Assembly (NCBI GenBank): GCA_040383485.1
Contig: JBEIDK010000012.1
Span: forward strand, 1-44,978
Direction: 5' to 3'
DNA: 44,978 bases
From: JBEIDK01 sp040383485
GTDB lineage: Bacteria; Bacteroidota; Bacteroidia; UBA4408
Of this stretch, positions 44,271 through 44,978 are shown one piece after another. How positions within the stretch are numbered: the stretch's first letter is position 1; each line of letters begins with the position of its first letter. Below the pieces are notes generated by a model. It was not told the origin of the DNA and ran no database searches. It saw nothing but the letters and a program-made list of their open reading frames with translations. Position numbers and translations under genes: made by a program.

Positions 44271-44978
44271 ATGACAAACTTTTATGTAGGCCAAAAAGTT
44301 AGATACCTTAATCAGGTTGGGCAAGGCATAATTAAAAAAATTACGGGTGAAACTGCTTTAGTCGAGGATAATTCAGGATTTGAAATGCCTTTTGCTACTA
44401 AGGAGTTAGTGCCCGCAAATAAGGACGAAATAATTGTGAATCAAACAACAAATGTTTCTTCATATTCAACCTCCAGTAACCTTGAAAGTAATGTTGCGAA
44501 AAAGTATTTAACAAATGGTGTTTATTTAATTTTTGCGCCACTCAAAAATGAAAACATGGATGTTGTATTAGTAAATAATTCAGGATTCGATATTTCAATA
44601 AATATTTATCTAACGGATAAGAATAGCAATACATTTATTAAAAATTTGTTTATCAATAGTGAACAAATTAAACATGTTTCTGAAATTCATTCAACTGAGA
44701 TAGGAAATTGGCAGCACATTGCAACTCAGATAATGTTTAGCAAAATAGCTAATAAAATTATACCAAATACTGCAACAACTAATAAGAAAATTGATGGTAA
44801 AAAATTCTTTGATAAAAAACATTACGTTTTAACTCCATACCATCAATTACCTGTTTATGATGTATGTATCTATTCAGAGAGAATGAATGAAGAAGACATA
44901 GTTATAAATGAACAAGACCTAAAAAGATTCTTTAATAATAAGGATATCTCAAGTACTAGTAAAGTTTCCATTCCACAT
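44271..44978 (+). CDS. DUF2027-domain, Smr-type protein (3'-truncated by window edge)
   Basis: From the ATG at 44271 the frame stays open for 236 codons to the edge. The N-terminus (MTNFYVGQKVRYLNQVGQGI, then VEDNSGFEMPFATKELV) is a small SH3-like barrel of the DUF2027 family, and the middle part (VAKKYLTNGVYLIFAPLKNENM) is the second half of DUF2027. In this family a C-terminal Smr nuclease-like domain follows; it would lie beyond the window. The gene is 113 bases after pyrB, no terminator between. Function is unknown; Smr domains act on nucleic acids. Confidence 0.8.
   Translation, partial: MTNFYVGQKVRYLNQVGQGIIKKITGETALVEDNSGFEMPFATKELVPANKDEIIVNQTTNVSSYSTSSNLESNVAKKYLTNGVYLIFAPLKNENMDVVLVNNSGFDISINIYLTDKNSNTFIKNLFINSEQIKHVSEIHSTEIGNWQHIATQIMFSKIANKIIPNTATTNKKIDGKKFFDKKHYVLTPYHQLPVYDVCIYSERMNEEDIVINEQDLKRFFNNKDISSTSKVSIPH

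Noticed and set aside
1..44978. CRISPR arrays, tRNA or rRNA genes, intact transposases, phage genes
   Set aside because: No regularly spaced repeats, no tRNA-like or rRNA sequence, and no integrase, transposase or phage protein among the open frames.

Overview
The window is a chromosomal segment of an AT-rich member of the Bacteroidota. I cannot place it below phylum with confidence; the gene mix looks like a free-living, aerobic Chitinophagales/Sphingobacteriales-type organism. The phylum call rests on four things seen here: several secreted proteins with type IX secretion (T9SS) C-terminal sorting domains, the lpxC-fabZ gene fusion, Bacteroidota-type promoters (TAnnTTTG about 25-35 bases before start codons, with few Shine-Dalgarno sites), and families largely confined to the phylum (DUF5686, DUF2027-Smr, carboxypeptidase-regulatory-domain TonB receptors). 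I see no rRNA, tRNA, CRISPR array, prophage or intact insertion sequence.

Layout. 1-2650: end of an unknown gene, then rpe-radC (coupled) and a membrane-anchored SPFH/prohibitin protein. 2650-3063: a broken T9SS cargo gene reduced to a signal peptide and sorting domain. 3181-5895: an SGNH hydrolase-MBOAT acyltransferase pair, probably acetylating a cell-surface polymer. 6064-11154: secreted M43 metalloprotease, fluoride channel crcB and a DUF5686 outer-membrane protein. 11176-13401: a TPR protein coupled to a transmembrane adenylate cyclase. 13568-19181: SurA-like lipoprotein, glycosyltransferase, 3-hydroxybutyryl-CoA dehydrogenase, 4-hydroxyphenylpyruvate dioxygenase and a DEAD-box helicase. 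19302-21213: a second decayed T9SS sorting domain, an intact nidogen-domain T9SS protein and a strong terminator.

21241-23342: a divergent MerR regulator facing an SDR oxidoreductase and two small membrane proteins that are tightly packed. 23348-28007: a minus-strand envelope-lipid cluster (lpxC-fabZ, retropepsin-like protease, TonB-C protein, fabD, HTTM protein) containing one REP-like hairpin repeat. 28158-33329: rarA, a DUF885 lipoprotein peptidase, ACP phosphodiesterase, a PlsC-like acyltransferase and a nitroreductase. 33330-33886: about 560 bases with no gene. 33887-44978: TonB receptor, pyrophosphatase, an HdrD-like Fe-S membrane protein, a giant SBBP/PKD adhesin with a type B T9SS signal, a glycosyltransferase, pyrB and the start of a DUF2027-Smr protein.

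Most of the content is housekeeping. The accessory signal is concentrated in the T9SS cargo genes (three intact, two decayed), the MerR-SDR-membrane cassette, the periplasm-sensing cyclase pair and the repeat between the protease and TonB-C genes. I did not find a clearly new multi-gene system; the MerR-SDR-membrane cassette is the best candidate for uncharacterised joint function.
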